DNA from: Petrolisthes cinctipes
Lineage: Eukaryota; Arthropoda; Malacostraca; Decapoda; Porcellanidae
Direction: 5' to 3'
DNA: 64,000 nt
Assembly: GCA_033782935.1 (NCBI GenBank)
Contig: JAWQEG010000292.1
Coordinates: 1,112,001 to 1,176,000, forward strand
The notes beneath the pieces were generated by a model. It saw nothing but the letters and a program-made list of their open reading frames with translations, had not been told where the DNA came from and ran no database searches. Of this stretch, positions 47,131 through 61,059 are shown piece by piece. The position numbers were made by a program, and so were the translations under genes. The stretch's first letter is position 1. Each line of letters starts with the position of its first letter.

Positions 47131-47455
47131 GTGTTAGAGTATTTTCAAAATACATGCTGAAAACATACTGAAAATCGATCTTTTAGGTGCACAAAAGTCG
47201 ATATGTGCATGCATCTTCAGTACCCGTTTATATCTCAAATTCAGGCTCAAAACACCCGAAAATTCAATATTTTGGGGTCCCAGAAGCAATCTGTACATGC
47301 CTACTCAATGCTAGAATATTTTCAAAATATAGGCTAAAAATATGCTAAAAATCGATCTTTTAGGTGCCAAAAAGTCGATATCTCAAATTCAGTCCCAAAA
47401 CACCCGCAAATTCGATATTTAGGGGTTCCAGAAGGTATCTGTACATGCCTACTCC
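47131..47455 (+). repeat. A-C dimer (325 bp) in the 3,468-bp module
   Basis: At at 47131 (catgctgaaaacatac) is followed directly at 47308 by a C1 starting atgctag, with aaatatgctaaa and cccgcaaattcg. The same dimer lies at 50599-50923 and, in part, at 60883-61207. Confidence 0.85.
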
Positions 47456-48958
47456 GTGTTAGAGTATTTTCAAAATACAGGCCAAAAACATACTGAAAAT
47501 CGATCTCTTAGGTGCACAAAAGTCGATATGTGCATGCATCTTCAGTACCCGTTTATATCTCAAATTCAGGCTCAACACACAGGAAAATTCAATATTTTGG
47601 GGTCCCAGAAGCAATCTGTACATGCCTACTCAGTGTTAGAGTATTTTTAAAATACATGCCCAAAATATGCTGAAAATCGATATTTTAGATGCCCAAAGTC
47701 AATATGTGCATGTATCTTCTGTACCCGTTTATATTTCAAATTCAGGCTCAAAACACCCGAAAATTCAATATTTTGGGGTCCCAGAAGCAATCTGTACATG
47801 CCTACACAGTGCTAGAATATTTTCAAAATATAGGCTAAAAACATGCTAAAAATCGACATTTTAGGTGCCAAAAAATCGATATCTCAAATTCAGTCCCAAA
47901 ACACCCGAAAATTCGATATTTAGAGGTCCCAGAAGGTATCTGTACATGCCTACTCCGTGTTAGAGTATTTTCAAAATACAGGCCAAAAACATACTGAAAA
48001 TCGATCTTTTAGGTGCACAAAAGTCGATATGTGCATGCATCTTCAGTACCCGTTTATATCTCAAATTCAGGCTCAAAACACCCGAAAATTCAATATTTTG
48101 GGGTCCCAGAAGCAATCTTTACATGCCTACTCAGTGTTAGAGTATTTTCAAAATACAGGCCCAAAACATACTGAAAATCGATATTTTAGATGCCCAAAGT
48201 CAATATGTGCATGTATCTTCTGTACCCGTTTATATCTCAAATTCAGGCTCAAAACATCCGAAAATTCAATATTTTGGGGTCCCAGAAGCAATCTGTACAT
48301 GATTACACTGTGCTAGAATATTTTCAAAATATAGGCTAAAAACATGCTAAAAATCGACATTTTAGGTGCAAAAAAATCGATATATCAAATTCAGTCCCAA
48401 AACACCCGAAAATTCGATATTTAGAGGTCCCAGAAGGTATCTGTACATGCCTACTCCGTGTTAGAGTATTTTCAAAATACAGGCCAAAAACATACTGAAA
48501 ATCGATCTTTTAGGTGCCCAAAAGTCGATATGTGCATGCATCTTCTGTACCCGTTTATATCTCAAATTCTGGCCCTAAACACCCGAAAATTCGATATTTT
48601 GGGGTCCCAGAAGCAATCTGTACATGCCTACTCAGTGTTAGAGTATTTTCAAAATACAGGCCCAAAACATGCTGAAAATCGATATTTTTGGTGCCCAAAG
48701 TCAATATGTGCATGTATCTTCTATACCCGTTTATATCTCAAATTCAGGCTCGAAACACCCGAAAATTCAATATTTTGGGGTCCCAGAAGCAATCTGTACA
48801 TGCCTACTCAGTGCTAGAATAATTTCAAAATATAGGCTAAAAATATGCTAAAAATCGATCTTTTAGGTGCCAAAAAGTCGATATCTCAATTTCAGTCCCA
48901 AAACACCCGAAAATTCAATATTTTGGGGTCCCAGAAGCAATCTGTACATGCCTACTCA

Positions 48959-49106
48959 GTGATAGAATATTTTCAAAATATAGGCTAAAAACATGCTAAA
49001 AATCGATCTTATAGGTGCCAAAAAGTCGATATCTCAAATTCAGTCCCAAAACACCCGAAAATTCGATATTTAGGGGTCCCAGAAGCGATCTGTACATGCC
49101 TACTCC
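48959..49106 (+). repeat. Extra C monomer after a C/B-type monomer
   Basis: The preceding C at 48811-48958 begins as C1 but ends with caatattttggggtcccaga and agcaatctgtac, a B-type end. A further C1 (gtgatag) follows. The pair is repeated at 52279-52574. Confidence 0.83.
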
Positions 49107-49607
49107 GTGGTAGAGTATTTTCAAAATACATGCTCAAAACATACTGAAAATCGATCTTTTAGGTGCACAAAAGTCGATATGTGCATGCATCTTCAGTACC
49201 CGTTTATATCTCAAATTCAGGCTCAAAACACCCGAAAATTCAATATTTTGGGGTCCCAGAAGCAATCTGTACATGCCTACTCAGTGTTAGAGTATTTTCA
49301 AAATACAGGCCCAAAACATATTGAAAATCGATATTTTAGATGCCCAAAGTCAATATGTGCATGTATCTTCTGTACCCGTTTATATCTCAAATTCAGGCTC
49401 AAAACACCCGAAAATTCAATATTTTGGGGTCCCAGAAGCAATCTGTACATGCCTACACAGTGCTAGAATATTTTCAAAATATAGGCTAAAAACATGCTAA
49501 AAATCGACATTTTAGGTGCCAAAAAATCGATATATCAAATTCAGTCCCAAAACACCCGAAAATTCGATATTTAGAGGTCCCAGAAGGTATCTGTACATGC
49601 CTACTCC

Positions 49608-52600
49608 GTGTTAGAGTATTTTCAAAATACAGGCCAAAAACATACTGAAAATCGATCTTTTAGGTGCCCAAAAGTCGATATGTGCATGCATCTTCTGTAC
49701 CCGTTTATATCTCAAATCCTGGCCCTAAACACACGAAAATTCGATATTTTGGGGTCCCAGAAGCGATCTGTACATGCCTACTCCGTGTTAGAGTATTTTC
49801 AAAATTCAGGCCCAAAACATGCTGAAAATCGATATTTTTGGTGCCCAAAGTCAATATGTGCATGTATCTTCTGTACCCGTTTATATCTCAAGTTCAGGCT
49901 CAAAACACCCGAAAATTCAATATTTTGGGGTCCCAGAAGCAATCTGTACAGTGCTAGAATATTTTCAAAATATAGGCTAAAAACATGCTAAAAATCGATC
50001 TTTTAGGTGCCAAAAAATCGATATCTCAAATTCAGTCCCAAAACACCCGAAAATTCGATATTTAGGGGTCCCAGAAGCGATCTGTACATGCCTACTCCGT
50101 GTTAGAGTATTTTCAAAATAAGGCCTAAAACATACTGAAAATCGATCTTTTAGGTGCCCAAAAGTCGATATGTGCATGCATCTTCTGTACCCGTTTATAT
50201 CTCAAATTCTGGCCCAAAACACCCGAAAATTCGATATTTTGGGGTCCCAGAAGCGATCTGTACATGCCTACTCCGTGTTAGAGTATTTTCAAAATTCAGG
50301 CCCAAAACATGCTGAAAATCGATATTTTAGATGCCCAAAGTCAATATGTGCATGTATCTTCTGTACCCGTTTATATCACAAATTCAGGCTCAAAACACCC
50401 GAAAATTCAATATTTTGGGGTCCCAGAAGCAATCTGTACATGCCTACACAGTGCTAGAATATTTTCAAAATATAGGCCAAAAACATGCTAAAAATCGATC
50501 TTTTAGGTGCCAAAAAATCGATATCTCAAATTCAGTCCCAAAACACCCGAAAATTCGATATTTAGGGGTCCCAGAAGCGATCTGTACATGCCTACTCCGT
50601 GTTAGAGTATTTTCAAAATACATGCTGAAAACATACTGAAAATCGATCTTTTAGGTGCACAAAAGTCGATATGTGCATGCATCTTCAGTACCCGTTTATA
50701 TCTCAAATTCAGGCTCAAAACACCCGAAAATTCAATATTTTGGGGTCCCAGAAGCAATCTGTACATGCCTACTCAGTGCTAGAATATTTTCAAAATATAG
50801 GCTAAAAATATGCTAAAAATCGATCTTTTAGGTGCCAAAAAGTCGATATCTCAAATTCAGTCCCAAAACACCCGCAAATTCGATATTTAGGGGTTCCAGG
50901 AGCGATCTGTACATGCCTACTCCGTGTTAGAGTATTTTCAAAATACATGCTCAAAACATACTGAAAATCGATCTCTTAGGTGCACAAAAGTCGATATGTG
51001 CATGCATCTTCAGTACCCGTTTATATCTCAAATTCAAGCTCAACACACAGGAAAATTCAATATTTTGGGGTCCCAGAAGCAATCTGTACATGCCTACTCA
51101 GTGTTAGAGTATTTTTAAAATACATGCCCAAAACATGCTGAAAATCGATATTTTAGATGCCCAAAGTCAATATGTGCATGTATCTTCTGTACCCGTTTAT
51201 ATTTCAAATTCAGGCTCAAAACACCCGAAAATTCAATATTTTGGGGTCCCAGAAGCAATCTGTACATGCCTACACAGTGCTAGAATATTTTCAAAATATA
51301 GGCTAAAAACATGCTAAAAATCGACATTTTAGGTGCCAAAAAATCGATATCTCAAATTCAGTCCCAAAACACCCGAAAATTCGATATTTAGAGGTCCCAG
51401 AAGGTATCTGTACATGCCTACTCCGTGTTAGAGTATTTTCAAAATACAGGCCAAAAACATACTGAAAATCGATCTTTTAGGTGCACAAAAGTCGATATGT
51501 GCATGCATCTTCAGTACCCGTTTATATCTCAAATTCAGGCTCAAAACACCCGAAAATTCAATATTTTGGGGTCCCAGAAGCAATCTTTACATGCCTACTC
51601 AGTGTTAGAGTATTTTCAAAATACAGGCCCAAAACATACTGAAAATCGATATTTTAGATGCCCAAAGTCAATATGTGCATGTATCTTCTGTACCCGTTTA
51701 TATCTCAAATTCAGGCTCAAAACACCCGAAAATTCAATATTTTGGGGTTCCAGAAGCAATCTGTACATGATTACACTGTGCTAGAATATTTTCAAAATAT
51801 AGGCTAAAAACATGCTAAAAATCGACATTTTAGGTGCAAAAAAATCGATATATCAAATTCAGTCCCAAAACACCCGAAAATTCGATATTTCGAGGTCCCA
51901 GAAGGTATCTGTACATGCCTACTCCGTGTTAGAGTATTTTCAAAATACAGGCCAAAAACATACTGAAAATCGATCTTTTAGGTGCCCAAAAGTCGATATG
52001 TGCATGCATCTTCTGTACCCGTTTATATCTCAAATTCTGGCCCTAAACACCCGAAAATTCGATATTTTGGGGTCCCAGAAGCAATCTGTACATGCCTACT
52101 CAGTGTTAGAGTATTTTCAAAATTCAGGCCCAAAACATGCTGAAAATCGATATTTTTGGTGCCCAAAGTCAATATGTGCATGCATCTTCTATACCCGTTT
52201 ATATCTCAAATTCAGGCTCGAAACACCCGAAAATTCAATATTTTGGGGTCCCAGAAGCAATCTGTACATGCCTACTGAGTGCTAGAATAATTTCAAAATA
52301 TAGGCTAAAAATATGCTAAAAATCGATCTTTTAGGTGCCAAAAAGTCGATATCTCAATTTCAGTCCCAAAACACCCGAAAATTCAATATTTTGGGGTCCC
52401 AGAAGCAATCTGTACATGCCTACTCAGTGATAGAATATTTTCAAAATATAGGCTAAAAACATGCTAAAAATCGATTTTATAGGTGCCAAAAAGTCGATAT
52501 CTCAAATTCAGTCCCAAAACACCCGAAAATTCGATATTTAGGGGTCCCAGAAGCGATCTGTACATGCCTACTCCGTGGTAGAGTATTTTCAAAATACATG

Positions 52601-53075
52601 CTCAAAACATACTGAAAATCGATCTTTTAGGTGCACAAAAGTCGATATGTGCATGCATCTTCAGTACCCGTTTATATCTCAAATTCAGGCTCAAAACACC
52701 CGAAAATTCAATATTTTGGGGTCCCAGAAGCAATCTGTACATGCCTACTCAGTGTTAGAGTATTTTCAAAATACAGGCCCAAAACATATTGAAAATCGAT
52801 ATTTTAGATGCCCAAAGTCAATATGTGCATGTATCTTCTGTACCCGTTTATATCTCAAATTCAGGCTCAAAACACCCGAAAATTCAATATTTTGGGGTCC
52901 CAGAAGCAATCTGTACATGCCTACACAGTGCTAGAATATTTTCAAAATATAGGCTAAAAACATGCTAAAAATCGACATTTTAGGTGCCAAAAAATCGATA
53001 TATCAAATTCAGTCCCAAAACACCCGAAATTTCGATATTTAGAGGTCCCAGAAGGTATCTGTACATGCCTACTCC
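49608..53075. repeat. 3,468-bp tandem module, unit 2 (21 monomers)
   Basis: Sub-units start at 49608, 50099, 50599, 50924, 51425, 51926 and 52575, with the same seven lengths as unit 1. Differences from unit 1 are few, for example ggggttccaggagcg at 50891 versus ggggttccagaaggtatc at 47423, and gatatttcgaggtccc at 51885. The next trimer at 53076 resembles the start of a third unit, but the series then stops. Confidence 0.9.
50599..50923 (+). repeat. A-C dimer (325 bp) in the second 3,468-bp module
   Basis: This is a copy of 47131-47455 at offset 3,468 bp. The C start reads gtgctag here and the end reads ggggttccaggagcg, as in the C1 before 40798. Confidence 0.85.
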
Positions 53076-56000
53076 GTGTTAGAGTATTTTCAAAATACAG
53101 GCCAAAAACATACTGAAAATCGATCTTTTAGGTGCCCAAAAGTCGATATGTGCATGCATCTTCTGTACCCGTTTATATCTCAAATTCTGGCCCTAAACAC
53201 CCGAAAATTCGATATTTTGGGGTCCCAGAAGCGATCTGTACATGCCTACTCCGTGTTAGAGTATTTTCAAAATTCAGGCCCAAAACATGCTGAAAATCGA
53301 TATTTTTGGTGCCCAAAGTCAATATGTGCATGTATCTTCTGTACCCGTTTATATCTCAAGTTCAGGCTCAAAACACCCGAAAATTCAATATTTTGGGGTC
53401 CCAGAAGCAATCTGTACAGTGCTAGAATATTTTCAAAATATAGGCTAAAAACATGCTAAAAATCGATCTTTTAGGTGCCAAAAAATCGATATCTCAAATT
53501 CAGTCCCAAAACACCCGAAAATTCGATATTTAGGTGTCCCAGAAGCGATCTGTACATGCCTACTCCGTGTTAGAGTATTTTCAAAATACATGCTCAAAAC
53601 ATACTGAAAATCGATCTTTTAGGTGCACAAAAGTCGATATGTGCATGCATCTTCAGTACCCGTTTATATATCAAATTCAGGCTCAAAACACCCGAAAATT
53701 CAATATTTTGGGGTCCCAGAAGCAATCTGTACATGCCTACTCAGTGTTAGAGTATTTTCAAAATACAGGCGCAAAACATGCTGAAAATCGATATTTTAGA
53801 TGCCCAAAGTCAATATGTGCATGTATCTTCTGTACCCGTTTATATCTCAAATTCAGGCTCAAAACACCCGAAAATTCAATATTTTGGGGTCCCAGAAGCA
53901 ATCTGTACATGCCTACACAGTGCTAGAATATTTTCAAAATATAGGCTAAAAACATGCTAAAAATCGACATTTTAGGTGCCAAAAAATCGATATATCAAAT
54001 TCAGTCCCAAAACACCCGAAAATTCGATATTTAGAGGTCCCAGAAGGTATCTGTACATGCCTACTCCGTGTTAGAGTATTTTCAAAATACAGGCCTAAAA
54101 CATACTGAAAATCGATCTTTTAGGTGCCCAAAAGTCGATATGTGCATGCATCTTCTGTACCCGTTTATATCTCAAATTCTGGCCCTAAACTCCCGAAAAT
54201 TCGATATTTTGGGGTCCCAGAAGCAATCTGTACATGCCTACTCAGTGTTAGAGTATTTTCAAAATACAGGCCCAAAACATGCTGAAAATCGATATTTTAG
54301 ATGCCCAAAGTCAATATGTGCATGTATCTTCTGTACCCGTTTATATCTCAAATTCAGGCTCAAAACACCCGAAAATTCAATATTTTGGGGTCCCAGAAGC
54401 AATCTGTACATGCCTACACAGTGCTAGAATATTTTCAAAATATTGGCTAAAAACATGCTAAAAATCGACATTTTAGGTGCCAAAAAATCGATATATCAAA
54501 TTCAGTCCCAAAACACCCGAAAATTCGATATTTAGAGGTCCCAGAAGGTATCTGTACATGCCTACTCCGTGTTAGAGTATTTTCAAAATACAGGCCAAAA
54601 ACATACTGAAAATCGATCTTTTAGGTGCCCAAAAGTCGATATGTGCATGCATCTTCTGTACCCGTTTATATCTCAAATTCTAGCCCTAAACACCCGAAAA
54701 TTCGATATTTTTGGGTCCCAGAAGCGATCTGTACATGCCTACTCCGTGTTAGAGTATTTTCAAAATTCAGGCCCAAAACATGCTGAAAATCGATATTTTT
54801 GGTGCCCAAAGTCAATATGTGCATGTATCTTCTGTACCCGTTTATATCTCAAATTCAGGCTCAAAACACCCGAAAATTCAATATTTTGGGGTCCCAGAAG
54901 CAATCTGTACAGTGCTAGAATATTTTCAAAATATAGGCTAAAAACATGCTAAAAATCGATCTTTTAGGTGCCAAAAAGTCGATATCTCAAATTCAGTCCC
55001 AAAACACCCGAAAATTCGATATTTAGGGGTCCCAGAAGCGATCTGTACATGCCTACTCCGTGTTAGAGTATTTTCAAAATACATGCTCAAAACATACTGA
55101 AAATCGATCTTTTAGGTGCACAAAAGTCGATATGTGCATGCATCTTCAGTACCCGTTTATATCTCAAATTCAGGCTCAAAACACCCGAAAATTCAATATT
55201 TTGGGGTCCCAGAAGCAATCTGTACATGCCTACTCAGTGTTAGAGTATTTTCAAAATACAGGCCCAAAACATGCTGAAAATCGATATTTTAGATGCCCAA
55301 AGTCAATATGTGCATGTATCTTCTGTACCCGTTTATATCTCAAATTCAGGCTCAAAACACCCGAAAATTCAATATTTTGGGGTCCCAGAAGCAATCTGTA
55401 CATGCCTACACAGTGCTTGAATATTTTCAAAATATAGGCTAAAAACATGCTAAAAATCGACATTTTAGGTGCCAAAAAATCGATATATCAAATTCAGTCC
55501 CAAAACACCCGAAAATTCGATATTTAGAGGTCCCAGAAGGTATCTGTACATGCCTACTCCGTGTTAGAGTATTTTCAAAATACAGGCCTAAAACATACTG
55601 AAAATCGATCTTTTAGGTGCCCAAAAGTCGATATGTGCATGCATCTTCTGTACCCGTTTATATCTCAAATTCTGGCCCTAAACTCCCGAAAATTCGATAT
55701 TTTGGGGTCCAAGAAGCGATCTGTACATGCTTACTCCGTGTTAGAGTATTTTCAAAATTCAGGCCCAAAACATGCTGAAAATCGATATTTTTGGTGCCCA
55801 AAGTCAATATGTGCATGTATCTTCTGTACCCGTTTATATCTCAAATTCAGGCTCAAAACACCCGAAAATTCAATATTTTGGGGTCCCAGAAGCAATCTGT
55901 ACATGCCTACTCAGTGCTAGAAAATTTTCAAAATATAGGCTAAAAACATGCTAAAAATCGATCTTTTAGGTGCCAAAAAGTCGATATCTCAAATTCAGTC

Positions 56001-59000
56001 CCAAAACACCCGAAAATTCGATATTTAGGGGTCCCAGAAGCGATCTGTACATGCCTACTCCGTGTTAGAGTATTTTCAAAATACATGCTCAAAACATACT
56101 GAAAATCGATCTTTAAGGTGCACAAAAGTCGATATGTGCATGCATCTTCAGTACCCGTTTATATCTCAAATTCAGGCTCAAAACACCCGAAAATTCAATA
56201 TTTTGGGGTCCCAGAAGCAATCTGTACATGCCTACTCAGTGTTAGAGTATTTTCAAAATACAGGCCCAAAACATGCTGAAAATCGATATTTTAGATGCCC
56301 AAAGTCAATATGTGCATGTATCTTCTGTACCCGTTTATATCTCAAATTCAGGCTCAAAACACCCGAAAATTCAATATTTTGGGGTCCCAGAAGCAATCTG
56401 TACATGCCTACACAGTGCTAGAATATTTTCAAAATATTGGCTAAAAACATGCTAAAAATCGACATTTTAGGTGCCAAAAAATCGATATATCAAATTCAGT
56501 CCCAAAACACCCGAAAATTCGATATTTAGAGGTCCCAGAAGGTATCTGTACATGCCTACTCCGAGTTAGAGTATTTTCAAAATACAGGCCAAAAACATAC
56601 TGAAAATCGATCTTTTAGGTGCCCAAAAGTCGATATGTGCATGCATCTTCTGTACCCGTTTATATCTCAAATTCTAGCCCTAAACACCCGAAAATTCGAT
56701 ATTTTTGGGTCCCAGAAGCACTCTGTACATGCCTACTCCGTGTTAGAGTATTTTCAAAATTCAGGCCCAAAACATGCTGAAAATCGATATTTTTGGTGCC
56801 CAAAGTCAATATGTGCATGTATCTTCTGTACCCGTTTATATCTCAAGTTCAGGCTCAAAACACCCGAAAATTCAATATTTTGGGGTCCCAGAAGCAATCT
56901 GTACAGTGCTAGAATATTTTCAAAATATAGGCTAAAAACATGCTAAAAATCGATCTTTTAGGTGCCAAAAAGTCGATATCTCAAATTCAGTCCCAAAACA
57001 CCCGAAAATTCGATATTTAGGTGTCCCAGAAGCGATCTGTACATGCCTACTCCGTGTTAGAGTATTTTCAAAATACATGCTCAAAACATACTGAAAATCG
57101 ATCTTTTAGGTGCACAAAAGTCGATATGTGCATGCATCTTCAGTACCCGTTTATATCTCAAATTCAGGCTCAAAACACCCGAAAATTCAATATTTTGGGG
57201 TCCCAGAAGCAATCTGTACATGCCTACTCAGTGTTAGAGTATTTTCAAAATACAGGACAAAAACATGCTGAAAATCGATATTTTAGATGCCCAAAGTCAA
57301 TATGTGCATGTATCTTCTGTACCCGTTTATATCTCAAATTCAGGCTCAAAACACCCGAAAATTCAATATTTTGGGGTCCCAGAAGCAATCTGTACATGCC
57401 TACACAGTGCTAGAATATTTTCAAAATATAGGCTAAAAACATGCTAAAAATCGACATTTTAGGTGCCAAAAAATCGATATCTCAAATTCAGTCCCAAAAC
57501 ACCCGAAAATTCGATATTTAGAGGTCCCAGAAGGTATCTGTACATGCCTACTCCGTGTTAGAGTATTTTCAAAATACAGGCCAAAAACATACTGAAAATC
57601 GATCTTTTAGGTGCCCAAAAGTCGATATGTGCATGCATCTTCTGTACCCGTTTATATCTCAAATTCTGGCCCTAAACACCCGAAAATTCGATATTTTGGG
57701 GTCCCAGAAGCGATCTGTACATGCCTACTCCGTGTTAGAGTATTTTCAAAATTCAGGCCCAAAACATGCTGAAAATCGATATTTCTGGTGCTCAAAGTCA
57801 ATATGTGCATGTATCTTCTGTACCCGTTTATATCTCAAATTCAGGCTCAAAACACCCGAAAATTCAATATTTTGGGGTCCCAGAAGCAATCTGTACATGC
57901 CTACTCAGTGCTAGAAAATTTTCAAAATATAGGCTAAAAACATGCTAAAAATCGATCTTTTAGGTGCCAAAAAGTCGATATCTCAAATTCAGTCCCAAAA
58001 CACCCGAAAATTCGATATTTAGGGGTCCCAGAAGCGATCTGTACATGCCTACTCCGTGTTAGAGTATTTTCAAAATACATGCTCAAAACATACTGAAAAT
58101 CGATCTTTTAGGTGCACAAAAGTCGATATGTGCATGCATCTTCAGTACCCGTTTATATCTCAAATTCAGGCTCAAAACACCCGAAAATTCAATATTTTGG
58201 GGTCCCAGAAGCAATCTGTACATGCCTACTCAGTGTTAGAGTATTTTCAAAATACAGGTGCTAAACATGCTGAAAATCGATATTTTAGATGCCCAAAGTC
58301 AATATGTGCATGTATCATCTGTACCCGTTTATATCTCAAATTCAGGCTCAAAACACCCGAAAATTCAATATTTTGGGGTCCCAGAAGCAATCTGTACATG
58401 ATTACACAGTGCTAGAATATTTTCAAAATATAGGCTAAAAACATGCTAAAAATCGACATTTTAGGTGCCAAAAAATCGATATATCAAATTCAGTCCCAAA
58501 ACACCCGAAAATTCGATATTTAGAGGTCCCAGAAGGTATCTGTACATGCCTACTCCGTGTTAGAGTATTTTCAATATAACGGCCAAAAACATACTGAAAA
58601 TCGATCTTTTAGGTGCCCAAAAGTCGATATGTGCATGCATCTTCTGTACCCGTTTATATCTCAAATTCTGGCCCTATACACCCGAAAATTCGATATTTTG
58701 GGGTCCCAGAAGCGATCTGTACATGCTTACTCCGTGTTAGAGTATTTTCAAAATTCAGGCCCAAAACATGCTGAAAATCGATATTTTTGGTGCCCAAAGT
58801 CAATATGTGCATGTATCTTCTGTACCCGTTTATATCTCAAGTTCAGGCTCAAAACACCCGAAAATTCAATATTTTGGGGTCCCAGAAGCAATCTGTACAT
58901 GCCTACTCAGTGCTAGAAAATTGTCAAAATATAGGCTAAAAACATGCTAAAAATCGATCTTTTAGGTGCCAAAAAGTCGATATCTCAAATTCAGTCCCAA

Positions 59001-60056
59001 AACACCCGAAAATTCGATATTTAGGGGTCCCAGAAGCGATCTGTACATGCCTACTCTGTGTTAGAGTATTTTCAAAATACATGCTCAAAACATACTGAAA
59101 ATCGATCTTTTAGGTGCACAAAAGTCGATATGTGCATGCATCTTCAGTACCCGTTTATATCTCAAATTCTGGCCCTATACACCCGAAAATTCGATATTTT
59201 GGGGTCCCAGAAGCGATCTGTACATGCCTACTCCGTGTTAGAGTATTTTCAAAATTCAGGCCCAAAACATGCTGAAAATCGATATTTTTGGTGCCCAAAG
59301 TCAATATGTGCATGTATCTTCTGTACCCGTTTATATCTCAAATTCAGGCTCAAAACACCCGAAAATTCAATATTTTGGGGTCCCAGAAGCAATCTGTACA
59401 TGCCTACTCAGTGCTAGAAAATTTTCAAAATATAGGCTAAAAACATGCTAAAAATCGATCTTTTAGGTGCCAAAAAGTCGATATCTCAAATTCAGTCCCA
59501 AAACACCAGAAAATTCGATATTTAGGGGTCCCAAAAGCGATCTGTACATGCCTACTCCGTGTTAGAGTATTTTCAAAATACATGCTCAAAACATACTGAA
59601 AATCGATCTTTTAGGTGCACAAAAGTCGATATGTGCATGCATCTTCAGTACCCGTTTATATCTCAAATTCAGGCTCAAAACACCCGAAAATTCAATATTT
59701 TGGGGTCCCAGAAGCAATCTGTACATGCCTACTCAGTGTTAGAGTATTTTCAAAATACAGGCCCAAAACATGCTGAAAATCGATATTTTCGATGCCCAAA
59801 GTCAATATGTGCATGTATCTTTTGTACCCGTTTATATCTCAAATTCAGGCTCAAAACACCCGAAAATTCAATATTTTGGGGTCCCAGAACAATCTGTACA
59901 TGCCTACTCAGTGCTAGAATAATTTCAAAATATAGGCTAAAAACATGCTAAAAATCGATCTTTAGGTGCCAAAAAGTCGATATCTCAAATTCAGTCCCAA
60001 AACACCCGAAATTCGATATTTAGGGGTCCCAGAAGCGATCTGTACATGCCTACTCC
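53076..60056. repeat. Right-hand domain: less regular P/T trimers
   Basis: Trimer starts are 53076 (491), 53567, 54068, 54569 (491), 55060, 55561, 56062, 56563 (491), 57054, 57555, 58056, 58557, 59058 and 59559 (498). C2 copies here read gatatatcaaattcag, and C1 starts often read gctagaaaattttc, variants absent from the left two thirds. At 59058 the A monomer is an At/Ap chimera. A weak 3,487-bp periodicity (53567/57054) covers about 1 kb only. Confidence 0.85.
59887..60012 (+). repeat. Cluster of three single-base deletions
   Basis: Within 125 bases the sequence reads cccagaacaatctg (one g fewer), gatctttaggtgcc (one t fewer) and cacccgaaattcg (one a fewer). These three losses reduce the trimer from 501 to 498 bp. 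Two are in homopolymer runs. They could be real, or uncorrected sequencing or assembly errors. Confidence 0.7.
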
Positions 60057-60233
60057 GTGTTAGAGTATTTTCAAAATACATGCTCAAAACATACTGAAAA
60101 TCGATCTTTTAGGTGCACAAAAGTCGATATGTGCATGCATCTTCAGTACCCGTTTATATCTCAAATTCAGGCTCAAAATACCCGAAAATTCAATATTTTG
60201 GGGTCCCAGAAGCAATCTGTACATGCCTACTCA

Positions 60234-60381
60234 GTGTTAGAGTATTTTCAAAATACAGGCCCAAAACATGCTGAAAATCGATATTTTAGGTGCCAAAAAG
60301 TCGATATCTCAAATTCAGTCCCAAAACACCCGAAAATTCGATATTTAGGGGTCCCAGAAGCGATCTGTACATGCCTACTCA
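60234..60381 (+). repeat. B2/C1 fusion monomer (148 bp)
   Basis: It starts as B2 (tacaggcccaaaacatgctg, cgatattttag), then changes to C1 at gtgccaaaaagtcgatatct and keeps the 29-bp loss and the C1 end. A B2 monomer follows at 60382, so a B has been converted to, or recombined with, a C. Confidence 0.83.
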
Positions 60382-60705
60382 GTGTTAGAGTATTTTCAAA
60401 ATACAGGCGCTAAGCATGCTGAAAATCGATATTTTAGATGCCCAAAGTCAATATGTGCATGTATCTTCTGTACCCGTTTATATCTCAAATTCAGGCTCAA
60501 AACACCCGAAAATTCAATATTTTGGGGTCCCAGAAGCAATCTGTACATGATTACACAGTGCTAGAATATTTTCAAAATATAGGCTAAAAACATGCTAAAA
60601 ATCGACATTTTAGGTGCAAAAAAATCGATATATCAAATTCAGTCCCAAAATACCCGAAAATTCGATATTTAGAGGTCCCAGAAGGTATCTGTACATGCCT
60701 ACTCC

Positions 60706-61059
60706 GTGTTAGAGTATTTTCAATATACAGGCCAAAAACATACTGAAAATCGATCTTTTAGGTGCCCAAAAGTCGATATGTGCATGCATCTTCTGTACCC
60801 GTTTATATCTCAAATTCTGGCCCTATACACCCGAAAATTCGATATTTTGGGGTCCCAGAAGCGATCTGTACATGCCTACTCCGTGTTAGAGTATTTTCAA
60901 AATACATGCTGAAAACATACTGAAAATCGATCTTTTAGGTGCACAAAAGTCGATATGTGCATGCATCTTCAGTACCCGTTTATATCTCAAATTCAGGCTC
61001 AAAACACCCGAAAATTCAATATTTTGGGGTCCCAGAAGCAATCTGTACATGCCTACTCA
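60706..61059 (+). repeat. Adjacent Ap and At monomers (A-A pair)
   Basis: Ap at 60706-60882 (ccctatacacccg variant) is followed directly by At at 60883-61059 (catgctgaaaacatac), then C1 at 61060. No B monomer lies between. This marks an exchange that brought in a segment related to 47131-47640. Confidence 0.83.

Larger units (their letters stand above)
46140..49607. repeat. 3,468-bp tandem module, unit 1 (21 monomers)
   Basis: Sub-units start at 46140 (491), 46631 (500), 47131 (325, A-C), 47456 (501), 47957 (501), 48458 (649, A-B-C-C) and 49107 (501). The sum is 3,468 bp. Markers shared with unit 2 are caacacacaggaaaattc (47573/51041), caatctttacatgcc (48113/51581), catgattacactgtgc (48297/51765), ttctatacccg (48719/52187) and gtggtagag (49107/52575). 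Confidence 0.9.

Noticed and set aside
51812..52285. Longest open frame in the window (157 codons), plus about 200 similar frames of 60-137 codons
   Set aside because: All are made of the same satellite monomers. Different frames of the same DNA are open in turn, most starts are GTG inside the repeat, and small length changes break them at random. No domain, signal sequence or ribosome-binding context is visible.
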